From Brienomyrus brachyistius (taxonomy: Eukaryota > Chordata > Actinopteri > Osteoglossiformes > Mormyridae): a stretch of DNA of 64,000 nucleotides. The DNA is taken from positions 17,588,019 through 17,652,018 of the forward strand of contig NC_064539.1 in NCBI RefSeq assembly GCF_023856365.1. The letters run 5' to 3'. Below are positions 1-10,579 of this stretch, in pieces. Position 1 is the first letter of the stretch, and every line of letters begins with the position of its first letter. The position numbers were made by a program, and so were the translations under genes. Under the pieces are notes generated by a model. The model was given only the letters and a program-made list of their open reading frames with translations, made no database searches and was not told where the DNA came from.

Positions 1-337
1 ACAGATACAGACACACAGACACAGACACACAGATACAGACACACAGATACAGACACACAGACACACAGATACAGACACACAGACACACAGATACAGACAC
101 ACAGACACACAGATAGACACACAGACACACAGATACAGACACACAGATACACAGATACAGACACACAGACACAGACACACAGATACAGACACACAGACAC
201 AGACACACAGACACACAGACACAGACACACAGATACAGACACACAGATACAGACACACAGACACACAGATACAGACATACAGACACACAGATACAGACAT
301 ACAGACACACAGATACAGACACACAGACATAGACACA
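1..337. repeat. ACAGAC/ACAC simple satellite, truncated by window start
   Basis: The first 337 bases consist almost only of short words built from ACAGAC, ACAC and AGATAC, with occasional CATAC variants. The array begins before the window, so its full length is unknown. It carries no reading frame of interest. The interspersed AGAT words suggest a CA/CAGA microsatellite that has accumulated and spread point variants. Confidence 0.95.
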
Positions 338-340
338 CAT

Positions 341-1650
341 GCCCAACATTACCATGGCTGCGCTCCTCCTCCTGCGGCCGTTCCCCTCTGGCTGCGTCGC
401 TGGCTGCGCTCTGCGTTGGGACCCGGGGCCCAGGGCTCGGTCTCCTCATGCGCTCCCCAGCCCTCCCCACGGGCTGCTGGCCGCCTGTTCCCGACCTCGC
501 CTGCAGGAGGAGCAGCAGGAGGAAACATGAACGGCTGACATGCAGAGGGTCTCAACACGTGGCGTGGGACGTATTACCTTAGCACTCCACCCCCCCGCGA
601 GGCAGATAAACAGGCGGCGCAGCCAAGCGCCCGGGCCCTTATTGGTGCCATGTGACCGGGGCTGAGGCATGGCTGGGAGGTACCCATGCCAGCGGACACA
701 GAACCTCGTAAATACCCCCCCCCCCACAAGATGAGGCTGACTTGCTGCTAAGCTCTCGCGACCGGCACACGCCCATATGTCACCCAGCACAGAACCCCCA
801 GCCCCCCAGAGGAGCTGAATCCTCATGACCTCACTCACTAAACAGAAAGCCTTTACTGCAGCTTAACGACAGAGGCCAATTGACTGGTCACTGCAAAAGT
901 CACTGATTAAGTTTGTGAGCAAAATATTGCTAAAACGGTTTCCTGTCAATCTGTAAAAAAGATATCGGTGTCCAAGGAAAAGGACCCAGAGTATTGACAA
1001 TGGATGGGCTGATCCGTATCATGCTGACTGCCAGGACTGATAAACTGGTAACGGGACTCGACATCTGAAAGATCCAAACAATGGGAACCACATCCAACAT
1101 CCTAATGCAGAAATTACAGCAAATTCCACCAGCTTGTCTTAACAGCTGATTCCCCGAAAATGAATGAATACTTTCCACAGCTGAGAGCGAACAAGCAGAG
1201 CTGCGCAAATACAGAATACGTCACACGCCCAAGGCTTATCCAGCTGCTCTGTACTTTGCCATTAAAACAGCCCTGACTCTTGTACAGGTCTTAGTCTTCC
1301 CATGATATACCGTCGCTGCTGCAACCGTTCGCTCATCATATACAGAAGTGTAGCCGGCAGCCTATCGCAGGATGTACAGGGTAGCAGGCAGGGGACACCC
1401 TGGATTGGACGGCCGTCCGCTGCAGGCCGCATACACACGCAATGCACAGCTTGGAGATGACAAGTCACTAAACATTTTTGGACTGAGTGAATAAACCAGT
1501 GTCCCCAGAGAGAAGCCATGCATCCTCTTGGAGGACATGGCAGCTTGGGCATGAATCCAACCCGCAGCCAGAAGGTATGAGGCAATAATTCCACCCATGC
1601 GCCCTTGTGCCACACAACACAAATACAGCAGCCCAGAATCATAATAATCA
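341..1650. other. Non-genic stretch, GC-rich start
   Basis: No gene, RNA gene or named repeat is recognised. The first 450 bases are GC-rich and contain an ATG in good Kozak context near 354 that opens a short Leu/Ala-rich frame, which I do not accept as a gene. A run of 11 C lies near 715-725. In the model proposed for this window this is intronic sequence of a minus-strand gene. Confidence 0.5.
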
Positions 1651-1725
1651 TATCATTATTATTGTTGTTGTTGTTGCTGTTAATAATAAGAGGAAGAATA
1701 ATAAGAATAATAAGTAATAGTAAAA
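1640..1725. repeat. (ATT/GTT/AAT)n trinucleotide microsatellite
   Basis: An imperfect microsatellite runs from ATT through (GTT)n into AATAAT and AGAATAATA words. It produces hydrophobic poly-Ile/Leu/Asn translations on both strands, which are artefacts. Confidence 0.85.
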
Positions 1726-2225
1726 GACTGCAGAGGATAGTTACCATACACAAGCACCTGCTGCAAATTATACCTCTAAGGACAGAACCCCACATCTGCA
1801 GTTATTTTTGGGCAGGAGCAAAGGGGGTTAGAGCGGCCCAGTTCAGCGCAGAGCCCCCGACTGGGGAAAGGAGATCAGCAGTTAGGAGGAGGAGGGAAGG
1901 GAACCGCAGGACGGCGCAGCGCAGGACGGCACAGCGCAAGCCGCCCCTTTCAGCTGGCAAAGCCGCAGCGCTCCAGAACCAGTCAGCCCAGCTGCGTTCC
2001 GGTGGTTTGTTCTCAACCAAGACATTGCGTGTTATGTGTTACCAGGACGAGTTCAGTTACATGCAGAACACGTTGAATAGATTCAGTCAATTTCTTGATT
2101 ATAATAATATACAGAAATTCAAACCTGAGAATACTGCACAATACATTCATATTTACATCACAAAAATCAAACGAACCTTTGATTGTTCATAATCGTAATT
2201 ATTTTATTCACAAATAATATCTTGA

Positions 2226-2273
2226 CCCGCGACCCAGTGGGATAAGCGGTTTGGAAAATGGATGGATGGATGG
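2226..2273 (+). mobile_element. 48-bp 5'-truncated retroelement tail with 12-bp target-site duplication
   Basis: The insert contains GGGATAAGCGGTTTGGAAAA followed by (TGGA)n. This is the 3' end seen on many teleost SINEs and RTE/Rex3-type LINEs; the family name is from general knowledge. The 12-mer ATAATATCTTGA occurs immediately before it (2214-2225) and immediately after it (2274-2285). The insert is therefore a near-minimal target-primed reverse-transcription product that lost everything 5' of the last 48 bases. Confidence 0.85.
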
Positions 2274-2289
2274 ATAATATCTTGATCAA

Positions 2290-5200
2290 CCACAAAACAC
2301 GCTGCCCCTAATAGATCTGCAGCCCTCTCCTGCCTAAGAGTGCTGACTGAACACGCTGTAATTTAGCCAAACGGACACCCTACCCCCATACGCTTACACA
2401 GAACCTTAGTCAAATCAGAGGTGACCTTTGACCCCAAACCACATGCTTGGGCGTGCATTTCAGTATTACGCATTTCCCTCCATTGCCCTGACAGCTCGCG
2501 TTGCTGCTGAGCCTGGGCAGGTTCAATCCGGCTCCGTGTTTGTTTACCGTTCGCAGATAAGCCCCCGCGTAACTGAGCACAGTTCAAACAAGCTCTTCAA
2601 CTTCCTTTCACACCCCCCTGCCACCTTGCATATGCCATCCGGCAGCTGATTCAACCAGGAAATGTCGTCTGCCTCTATCCCGTGCTGTGTGGGACACTGC
2701 AGCCACGATGCAGAGCCGACCAAAACCATTCCGTGGCTGTTATCTCCATCGGATCTGTACCATCACACAGAGGCAGAGTCGTGCTCGTCTTCACTGAGGG
2801 TCACTTCCACAAGACCCCATCACCCTTGGACCATTCTGCCATGGCACCATGAGCATTGCCCGCCCCCCCCCCCCCCCGCTTCTCGCTCGACCTGCAGTGA
2901 GACCTTTCCTCTTTTTCATATCCCATCAAGGGCAGAGTTGTTGGCAGGATGGATAGAATTTGTCCCAAAGAAATTCCCTACCCCTTCTCAGGAGTCACTT
3001 TTCTGCTGCCTCTTCATACCCTGTTATTTTTACCATAAAACATGTATATTGGGGCACTCCCAAGTAAATGTTAACGGGAAAGCCAGAGGCCGCTAGTAAG
3101 GCTGCTCTGCCGTGAAGGGGGCGGCATTCCCATCGGCACCTCCAACATCCCTCCGCACGCAGTTACACACCCGGACCTTTCCGTGGCGGGAACATGACGG
3201 CAAACAGCAGCTGCGACGGGCGCCGAATCCGCACTCAGAGCATTGCCGCCGTGCGTTCTGACAGTCAGAGCACAATGTGGGGCGTAACTGGAGTTCAGCT
3301 GTACTGAAATCTCTAAAGCGTTAAAAACAAGCTAAATAAGGCTGATTACCTTAGTTAGTAAACCGATATTTTGCACCGGTGGGGACGGCGATCTGCATAA
3401 TACAGGCAACTGTTGTTGACTTTCCACAGCAAAGACGTCCAGTAATTTCAGGAAAACTGAAGAAGCAATATCCACACGATGACCCTAACAAACAAATGTA
3501 AGTTAAGGATGTGTAACAAATTTCAATCGTGAATCAAGTTTTCGTGAAATCTAACTTCTGGGTTCTTTGTCTTTCCATCCTCAGTGTCTGTTCTATAATG
3601 CGACACATTTTCAAACGTAGAGACATAACAGAGTTTGGCTCTAACTTGGCATGCGAAAAACAAGGCCTAATAATATCCACAACCACCTACAGCTACAGCT
3701 CTTAGAGAGGCGCATTAAAAAATGCAGCATTTCCCATTACATTACTGACTACGGATGCATTTTCATAGTACATGTTCATTTCCTGCCCACATCGACACAC
3801 ATGCATATATTAAGTTTTGCAGAAACCCCTTTGGTGTCGATCCAATCTCGATTCGGTGCCGACCTGCTGTACGTCCTGTCCTCCGGCGCACACCTGGGCC
3901 CACAGACACCGATCTCCCAAGGTGGATGCTGATCTCACTGCAGTGTCGCTGTGCTGTGTTTTGGGGACCAGCCACCATCCGGTCGCTCAGCCAGAGACAT
4001 GCTAGCTTACTGGACGAGAGCCTTCCTATCAGAATTAAATTTTCACACCACTTTCTGAGGGCCCTTGTAAGACCCTCTTCAATTTCGCAAACGTAAGTCT
4101 GTTCTTGTAAAGGTACAGGGTGACTTTACACACTCCGTTCAGCTGGGGGATGCAATATCTGCTTAAAACATGTTCTGGGAGACACTATAATGGAGCAGAC
4201 ATGGCCGGTATTATCGGCATAATAAAGCTGCTCGTTTGCTCTTGCCTCTCAGGTCTCCCGCTCCCACCCTGATTTAACAAGCGGTACTCGGCTCGCTGGC
4301 CTGCCTCCGGGCGAGACCTGCCCAGCCTCTCATTAGTCTGAACGCCAGCAGTACAGAGCAGAAACAGGCTGGGTTTAAGAAAAACAAACCCACCCCCCCA
4401 TCTGCATTCATCCTGTGTCCCACCGAGAGAGAGAGAGAGAGAAAGGAGCACCCAAATTTACAGTTTACGGCACTTAATGTGCCCAGATCCCCGAGCTACA
4501 AGCCCCCGCCTGTTAGACCTGAATGGCTCCAGTGACTCTTCGGCATCGCAGACGTGCAGATGGTCTTAATGGCCCTTCTGTCTATGGATGGGGGCTGTAA
4601 GCTCGCCGGGAACCTGCGACACCGGTTAGGGCGGCAGGCCAGCAAACGGGCAGCTGGCGTGTTTACTCGCATGCTATCGAGATGGCGTTCCCGCTTCACC
4701 CATTCACCGGGACGTTATCCCACACGCCACACTCTGCTAGGGGGCCATTATGATACACACAGCTAGCCAGTCTCCAGACATTTCCAAGGAATCAAAGCTC
4801 AAGCCGCCGACCGCCCTCTGCCACCTCCAGGGGATGATCTCCGTTGAGGGAGACCGGCTTATAAACCCTTTAGAGGTTTACACCTTGTTGTGGCTTTATC
4901 CGGGAGTGTTTCTCAGCAGGGGAGCCGAGGAGGCAGCGAGGTGGAGGGCAACATGGGCAGGAGGGTTAAAATGGATAAAGCATGCACTGCCGGGATGCAG
5001 TGATGTGGAGCTGAATGTCTGCGTCAGTGAGACCGTACAAATGGATGATTCCGACGTGAGAACCTACAGTTAGCCATACGTGGCTGTGTTTACAGAAAGG
5101 AATCACTAGCTTTGTGTTGTTGACGAAGCACTACGAAAAACAGCGAGACAGCTGCCGGATATAAATTAGAGAAGACCCCTTTCTGCACCTCTGACCTCAA

Positions 5201-5640
5201 GGCAATCTCTAGGCCAATCGCAACACAGACTCCAGTCATATTATCAAAGGGAACGAATAAGAGTATTTTCAGCAACTGTTAAATACAGTAGCCTTTAATA
5301 AACACACAAATAGCTCCACTTCACCATGTTTCAGTTCAGTAGGGATTAAACTGACTGAGATGCACTGACTGCAATTTCCGTGGCCAATTCCCCCATGGTT
5401 TACTTTGGTTTTACAAATTGCAAGCTTTGTGTCCTCTTCACTCACACTGAACAACTTCCACGCAAACGACACATTAGTGTGTGGCTGAGAATGTGCATGC
5501 AGCAGTGAGGCTATTGCCTACACTGCTGTCTGACCGGTTCAGTATCGGAACTACAGGTGTCCGGTCCAGGCCTCTAGTTTAAACACAGTGTACTGGAAAA
5601 CAGCAATGGGAGGGGCACAGGGAAGCACCACAGAAAGCCT
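2290..5640. other. Non-genic stretch
   Basis: I see no gene or RNA gene. A 15-C run lies at about 2863-2877, and a short (GA)n run lies at about 4427-4444. All reading frames are short, without recognisable domains, and overlap one another on both strands. Probably intronic. Confidence 0.5.
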
Positions 5641-5649
5641 GGCGTTGGT

Positions 5650-5667
5650 GGGGGGGGGGGGGGGGGG
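5650..5667 (+). repeat. Poly(G) run of 18
   Basis: An uninterrupted run of 18 G sits in otherwise unique sequence. Such runs are prone to length error in sequencing and can form G-quadruplex structure. Confidence 0.9.
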
Positions 5668-5956
5668 CCGTCAACCCCAGGCTCAGGCGGTCATGACCGC
5701 CCAGCTGAACAGAGCTTCCTGCGTTAAGGGGCCACATGGGAACCGGAGCACATGGCCCCTTATGGAAATGGGTCTCCCCAGACTTTACATTCCCCCCCAC
5801 CACCAAAAAAGTCAGTGCTGCAGTGTGACAGGGATCTAGCTCAAGTTAAACATCAGAAAGGACAATGTCGGTGAGCACCCTATGGAAAGCAGGGGCTCAG
5901 CTCGCAGACGCTCTGCGGTCCAGGTAGGAGGATCGGGAGTCTGAGCCGGCCATGTC

Positions 5957-6004
5957 ACATCAATCAGGCCACATCAATCAGGCCACATCAATCAGGCCAC
6001 ATCT
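5957..6004 (+). repeat. 14-bp triplicate tandem repeat
   Basis: ACATCAATCAGGCC occurs three times in direct tandem without variation, followed by a partial fourth unit. It is a small recent duplication with no visible function. Confidence 0.9.
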
Positions 6005-6207
6005 ACTCCAGTGCAGAACATACCCTTAACGGCCACAGTGAAGGTAAAATCGCAAAAAACAAAATGAAAATGAAAATGAAAATACTGGGGAACGTATAAT
6101 CTCAGGGTTTGTTCAAATGTACATTTGGATAAACAAATAAAATGTATATGTAAAATGTGCTAACAAGTTCCTATAATGCAGTGACAAGGGTTAGCAATAC
6201 TGAGCAT

Positions 6208-6241
<34 letters not shown>
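6208..6241. repeat. (CA)n microsatellite
   Basis: About 16 uninterrupted CA dinucleotides. Confidence 0.95.
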
Positions 6242-6243
<2 letters not shown>

Positions 6244-6249
6244 AGAGCC

Positions 6250-7480
6250 TCTTTACAGACTCAAACCACCATGCTTCAGAAAAACTACAGCTCTCCATTG
6301 GTCACAGCGCCTCGAAAGCAGACGATGCCGCCTTCAGTAGCACAGCCAAGCCAGACAGCCAGGGAGAATGTCTCCTTCAGCATTTTAATGAAATTAACAA
6401 ACAACCGCACTGCAACTGGGGAGGAACACAAAGTCGGGTTTTGTTTCTCTGAGAGCACAGATACGAGTGATCAGGCAGGCTGTGCTGATAACGGGAGGGG
6501 GGGGGGTTTGGCCTAGAATCACACGCCGCCATCTTTAAAGCTCCGGAGGCAGGTGTCGGCATGACGATAGAGCTGCAATCGCGCTGTGCACAGCAGCGGT
6601 AACCCACGGAACATTAGATTACAGCGCGGCTCTAACCCATTATACAGCACAGCTGGTGGCCTGCGAGAACACACCTGAGAGCGCCCCCCAAAGGGCCACA
6701 GGGGCAGCGCAGCGGGGGGACACTCGGCCATTTAAAGCAGCGGAAAAGCCTGACGCTCAGGCCTGGACGGAAACGGCCGGCTGCAGAGAATAAAGGTCTC
6801 GGCACGTAATCTGCTCACAGCCACAGATCGCAGCCCTGCACCAGTGAGGCTCACCGTGCTCAGCCGCCATAAACAGCCAAGGTTTCAGGAGGAAGAGGAG
6901 CACTTAACGGGAGAAAACACGCAGGCCTAATTAAATGCGGGATGCGTGGCCATTAATGCCAACTGTGCAGATCCCAGTCTTCCCACAGGGACACTCGTGG
7001 CCAGTCCCGGCCAAGCACGAACGGGGGATTTAATTACCACGATGGGTCTGGTGCGACGCACAGGGTCAGCTGGAACCGGATTCCGATTGGTACCACACCC
7101 CCTCAGCCCACCCCATGCAAAGCAGCGGACAATCAGGCTCGCCGATCCCTCTCGCAACTCCCGAATCAAAAGTACCTACTGAAATGCTATCTTCATCAGG
7201 ATATTGAAAAGAATGTATTTAATCTGAGTCCTGGTCCGTGCCTGCAAAGCTCTTCGGGAACGAGGCCACATCTGGGTGAAGAAGTGTGCTGGGAAAACCT
7301 TTTAACAAAGATTCAGGCTTTCTGGGGACCTTTATCGAGAATTAAAAAAGGATAAGCAAAGCTTTTTGTTTCAGGATGCCACGGCGTGGATTATCCCTCA
7401 AACCGCCATCTGGAGACAACAAACATATATATTTATTTATGAAGTGGGTTAAAGGGAAGGATCAGCTCGCTTCCGTCCAG
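6250..7480. other. Non-genic stretch, moderately CpG-rich
   Basis: No gene recognised. Short frames on both strands lack known motifs. The stretch leads into the poly(G) run and the 45-bp minisatellite. Confidence 0.45.
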
Positions 7481-7484
7481 CTTT

Positions 7485-7509
7485 GGGGGGGGGGGGGGGG
7501 GGGGGGGGG
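7485..7509 (+). repeat. Poly(G) run of 25, longest in the window
   Basis: 25 consecutive G lie about 95 bases before the GC-rich minisatellite. The true length may differ because homopolymers of this size are poorly resolved in assemblies. Confidence 0.9.
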
Positions 7510-7604
7510 CGACTCTGTGGACATCAGATTAGTTTAATTACGTAGTGTGACCATGGTAAGGAATTTACAAAATAAAATATAAACTTTCATACAGGTGGAG
7601 CTGC

Positions 7605-8385
7605 TTTAAAGGGCAGGACGCGCGGGTGACGGCAGACACAGCGCCGCCTCTTAAAGGGCAGGACGCGCGGGTGACGGCAGACACAGCGCCGCCTCTTAAA
7701 GGGCAGGACGCGCGGGGTGACGGCAGACACAGCGCCGCCTCTTAAAGGGCAGGACGCGCGGGTGACGGCAGACACAGCGCCGCCTCTTAAAGGGCAGGAC
7801 GCGCGGGTGACGGCAGACACAGCGCCGCCTCTTAAAGGGCAGGACGCGCGGGTGACGGCAGACACAGCGCCGCCTCTTAAAGGGCAGGACGCGCGGGTGA
7901 CGGCAGACACAGCGCCGCCTCTTAAAGGGCAGGACGCGCGGGTGACGGCAGACACAGCGCCGCCTCTTAAAGGGCAGGACGCGCGGGTGACGGCAGACAC
8001 AGCGCCGCCTCTTAAAGGGCAGGACGCGCGGGTGACGGCAGACACAGCGCCGCCTCTTAAAGGGCAGGACGAGCGGGTGACGGCAGACACAGCGCCGCCT
8101 CTTAAAGGGCAGGACGAGCGGGGTGACGGCAGACACAGCGCCGCCTCTTAAAGGGCAGGACGAGCGGGTGACGGCAGACACAGCGCCGCCTCTTAAAGGG
8201 CAGGACGCGCGGGTGACGGCAGACACAGCGCCGCCTCTTAAAGGGCAGGACGAGCGGGGTGACGGCAGACACAGCGCCGCCTCTTAAAGGGCAGGACGCG
8301 CGGGTGACGGCAGACACAGCGCCGCCTCTTAAAGGGCAGGACGCGCGGGTGACGGCAGACACAGCGCCGCCTCTTAAAGGGCAGG
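7605..8385. repeat. 45-bp CpG-rich minisatellite, about 17 copies
   Basis: The repeat unit has 45 bases; it begins GGGCAGGACGCGCGGGTGAC and ends GCCGCCTCTTAAA. Copies are nearly identical. They differ mainly at one site (GCGCGGGTG, GAGCGGGTG or GCGGGGTG, the last changing unit length by one). Because 45 is a multiple of three, both strands stay open across the array and give long repetitive frames; these are not genes. Each unit holds several CpG dinucleotides, so the array is a dense methylation target. High identity points to recent expansion or ongoing homogenisation. Confidence 0.97.
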
Positions 8386-8503
8386 TGACCTCGAGTGGAC
8401 ATGACCTTTTCCTGAGTAAGTGGTCGGGAGGAGGAAGAGAAGGAAGGAAGGTCTGACCCCCCGATCCCCCCCACCAAAACCCATCCCACATTTCTGTTAC
8501 ACT

Positions 8504-8520
8504 GGGGGGGGGGGGGGGGG
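8504..8520 (+). repeat. Poly(G) run of 17
   Basis: 17 uninterrupted G located about 120 bases after the end of the 45-bp minisatellite, so the array is bracketed by poly(G) runs on the same strand. Confidence 0.9.
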
Positions 8521-9162
8521 ATATTTATGATCACTGACAGCAGGAACACGACTGCAGAATCGGAGAGGAGGGACGTAAGATTTGCATAGCAGACGAAGTT
8601 ATGAAAGGGAGAGATTTGCATGCCTGGTCTCTCTCTCGCCTGCTCTCGCTCGCTCACTAGCCCCACCTTGCTGTGCGGGACCTTGCGGCACCATCTGTTC
8701 ATGCCGAAAACAGCGGGGTGGGCTGTGTCACAACGGCAGAGCAGTTTCTGGGCCCCTGGCCGCAGGATCGCACCTACGGAATGGGGGGGCGGTTACTTCG
8801 GGCAGCCAGCTTCAATGAGGAAGCACACATATACCAGCAAGACCGTGCAGTGGACAGAGGAAGAGCACCCCCACGTTCCCCCGCCGACTGCCCTGCCTCA
8901 CAGCGCTGGGGGGGGAGGAGAAGGACCTGAATGCATCGAAACTCTAGAGGCCATAACATCTAGGGAGGAAGAGGGGGTGGGGGGGCAGGTTGGAGCTGGA
9001 GCCCTGATTAGTTCAGCTCAATTCCAATCTCCATCTTAATCTCACAGAAATCATTTGCGGAAAGAGGTCTCACGGGCAAGCAGAAGCTTTACCGCAGTAA
9101 TCCACGGTTCTGGCAGAGGGGCTCGAGATGGCAACCGGCCACGACCGCCCAATCCACACAGT

Positions 9163-9263
9163 CACACACAGACAGACAGACAGACAGACACAGACACACA
9201 GACACACCGACAGACAAACTGACAGATACAAACAGACAGACCGAGAGACAGAGACAGACGAGC

Positions 9264-9294
<31 letters not shown>

Positions 9295-9452
9295 GACGGA
9301 GACAGAGAGACAGACAAACAGATAGACAGACAGACAGACAGAGACGGAGACAGAGAGACAGACAGACAAAGATAGACAGACAGACAGACAGAGACGGAGA
9401 CAGACAGACAGAGAGACAGACAGACAGACAGAGAGACAGACAGACAGACATG
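9163..9452. repeat. (CAGA)n tetranucleotide array with GACGGAGACAGAGA variants
   Basis: CAGA repeats are interrupted by short AAAC, GATA and GACGGAGACAGAGA words. The last of these recurs three times, giving a local higher-order repeat. Long Cys/Val/Ser- or Asp/Arg/Gln-rich translations on both strands are artefacts. Confidence 0.95.
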
Positions 9453-9802
9453 CTGGTTAGTCAAGCATCTGGGAGATACACGCGTGGCAGCAGGGCGGGG
9501 AGAAGCTTAGCTGATTCCATGAGGAGCTGAGCATGTGAACCTCAGCCTCCTCACAGGAGCAGACAGACAGCCACTATTGTAGGAGCAGAGAAATAAAGGG
9601 GAATGCAGCGAATGGGAGGGATGAGGCAGGGAAGGAAGCAAACAAAGAAAGAGGAAAAAAAAGGAAAAAATTAGCCTCTCTCAGCAAAGCTCTGGATTTT
9701 TAATAACGCCAAGCACACTCTCGAGCCTGGAGGCTGTCAGGGAGGACAGCGGGTCTCTGCCGTGGGAGCCGTGGACAGTAATGCTGAGCAGCTCTCCGCT
9801 TG

Positions 9803-9822
9803 CCCCCCCCCCCCCCCCCCCC
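9803..9822 (+). repeat. Poly(C) run of 20
   Basis: 20 uninterrupted C in otherwise unique sequence. Confidence 0.9.
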
Positions 9823-9829
9823 AGTCATT

Positions 9830-10465
9830 TAACAGCCCTGTGACCCCGGAGCACGCCCCCAACCTCAAGCTTCCCACTTCCAGAGCCCCACCCAGCTCCC
9901 TCTGCCTTTCCCACGGACAGGTGGCCGGGATGGGGTCGCCAGGCATCCCGTGGGAGTCGTCATCATGGCTACCCCCCTCGGCTCCACACAATCCCAGGTG
10001 TTGGACTGGCGAGCGGCATTCTGGGAGGGATAAATGGGGCAGGGGCAGGCGGGGACTCGACTCAGCGACGGCGCAGACAGAGGCAGACGGCTTAGAGTCG
10101 ACGGGTCACGCGGCACAGAGCCGGGAAGCTGCCAGCATCTCACTAATGAAGACACTCCTCGGGCCTCAGGATGCGGCAGGCAGGCAGGAGGGTGCAGCAA
10201 GCTGAAAAACCACCCAGGAGCAACTTCTTAGAGGCAGAAAAACACCCGTAAGCACCAGCTGTGAATAGACTAGCTGGGCGAGTGGGAGGGTCACATAGCA
10301 AACCCGACACGTCTGGGCCGCCTGGAGGCTAGAGTTGCATTTCTGCAGCAGCTCCACGGATGGGCATGCGATGGGGACACTCAGAACTGTGAGAAATGGC
10401 GCAGCGACCGTGCAGACACAACAAGCAGCTGGCCTCCAAAGCCCACAGGCCTTGTCCTAGCTTGC
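9830..10465. other. Non-genic stretch
   Basis: Moderately GC-rich unique sequence. No recognisable gene, RNA gene or transposon. Confidence 0.45.
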
Positions 10466-10570
10466 TGGCAGCGCGAAGCACACATGTGCACACGCAGACA
10501 CCGGCAGCTCGAAGCACACACGTGCACACGCAGACACCGGCAGCTCGAAGCACACACGTGCATGCACACT
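10466..10570. repeat. 36-bp tandem repeat, about 2.9 copies
   Basis: A 36-base unit containing GCTCGAAGCACACACGTGCA and ACGCAGACACCGG occurs nearly three times. Each copy carries ACGTG or ATGTG cores. The unit length is a multiple of three, so overlapping frames remain open on both strands and are not evidence of coding. Confidence 0.9.
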
Positions 10571-10579
10571 CGAACAGAA

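Noticed and set aside
339..530. Plus-strand frame with Kozak-like ACCATGG and a Leu-rich start
   Set aside because: Only 63 codons, GC-rich region, overlapped by frames on the other strand, no recognisable domain or splice structure.
7587..8491. Long repetitive open frames on both strands (140-176 codons)
   Set aside because: They exist only because the minisatellite unit is 45 bases, a multiple of three. There is no unique coding sequence, and the same array is open in several frames at once.
9070..9464. Cys/Val/Ser-rich or Asp/Arg/Gln-rich frames
   Set aside because: Translation of a (CAGA)n microsatellite.
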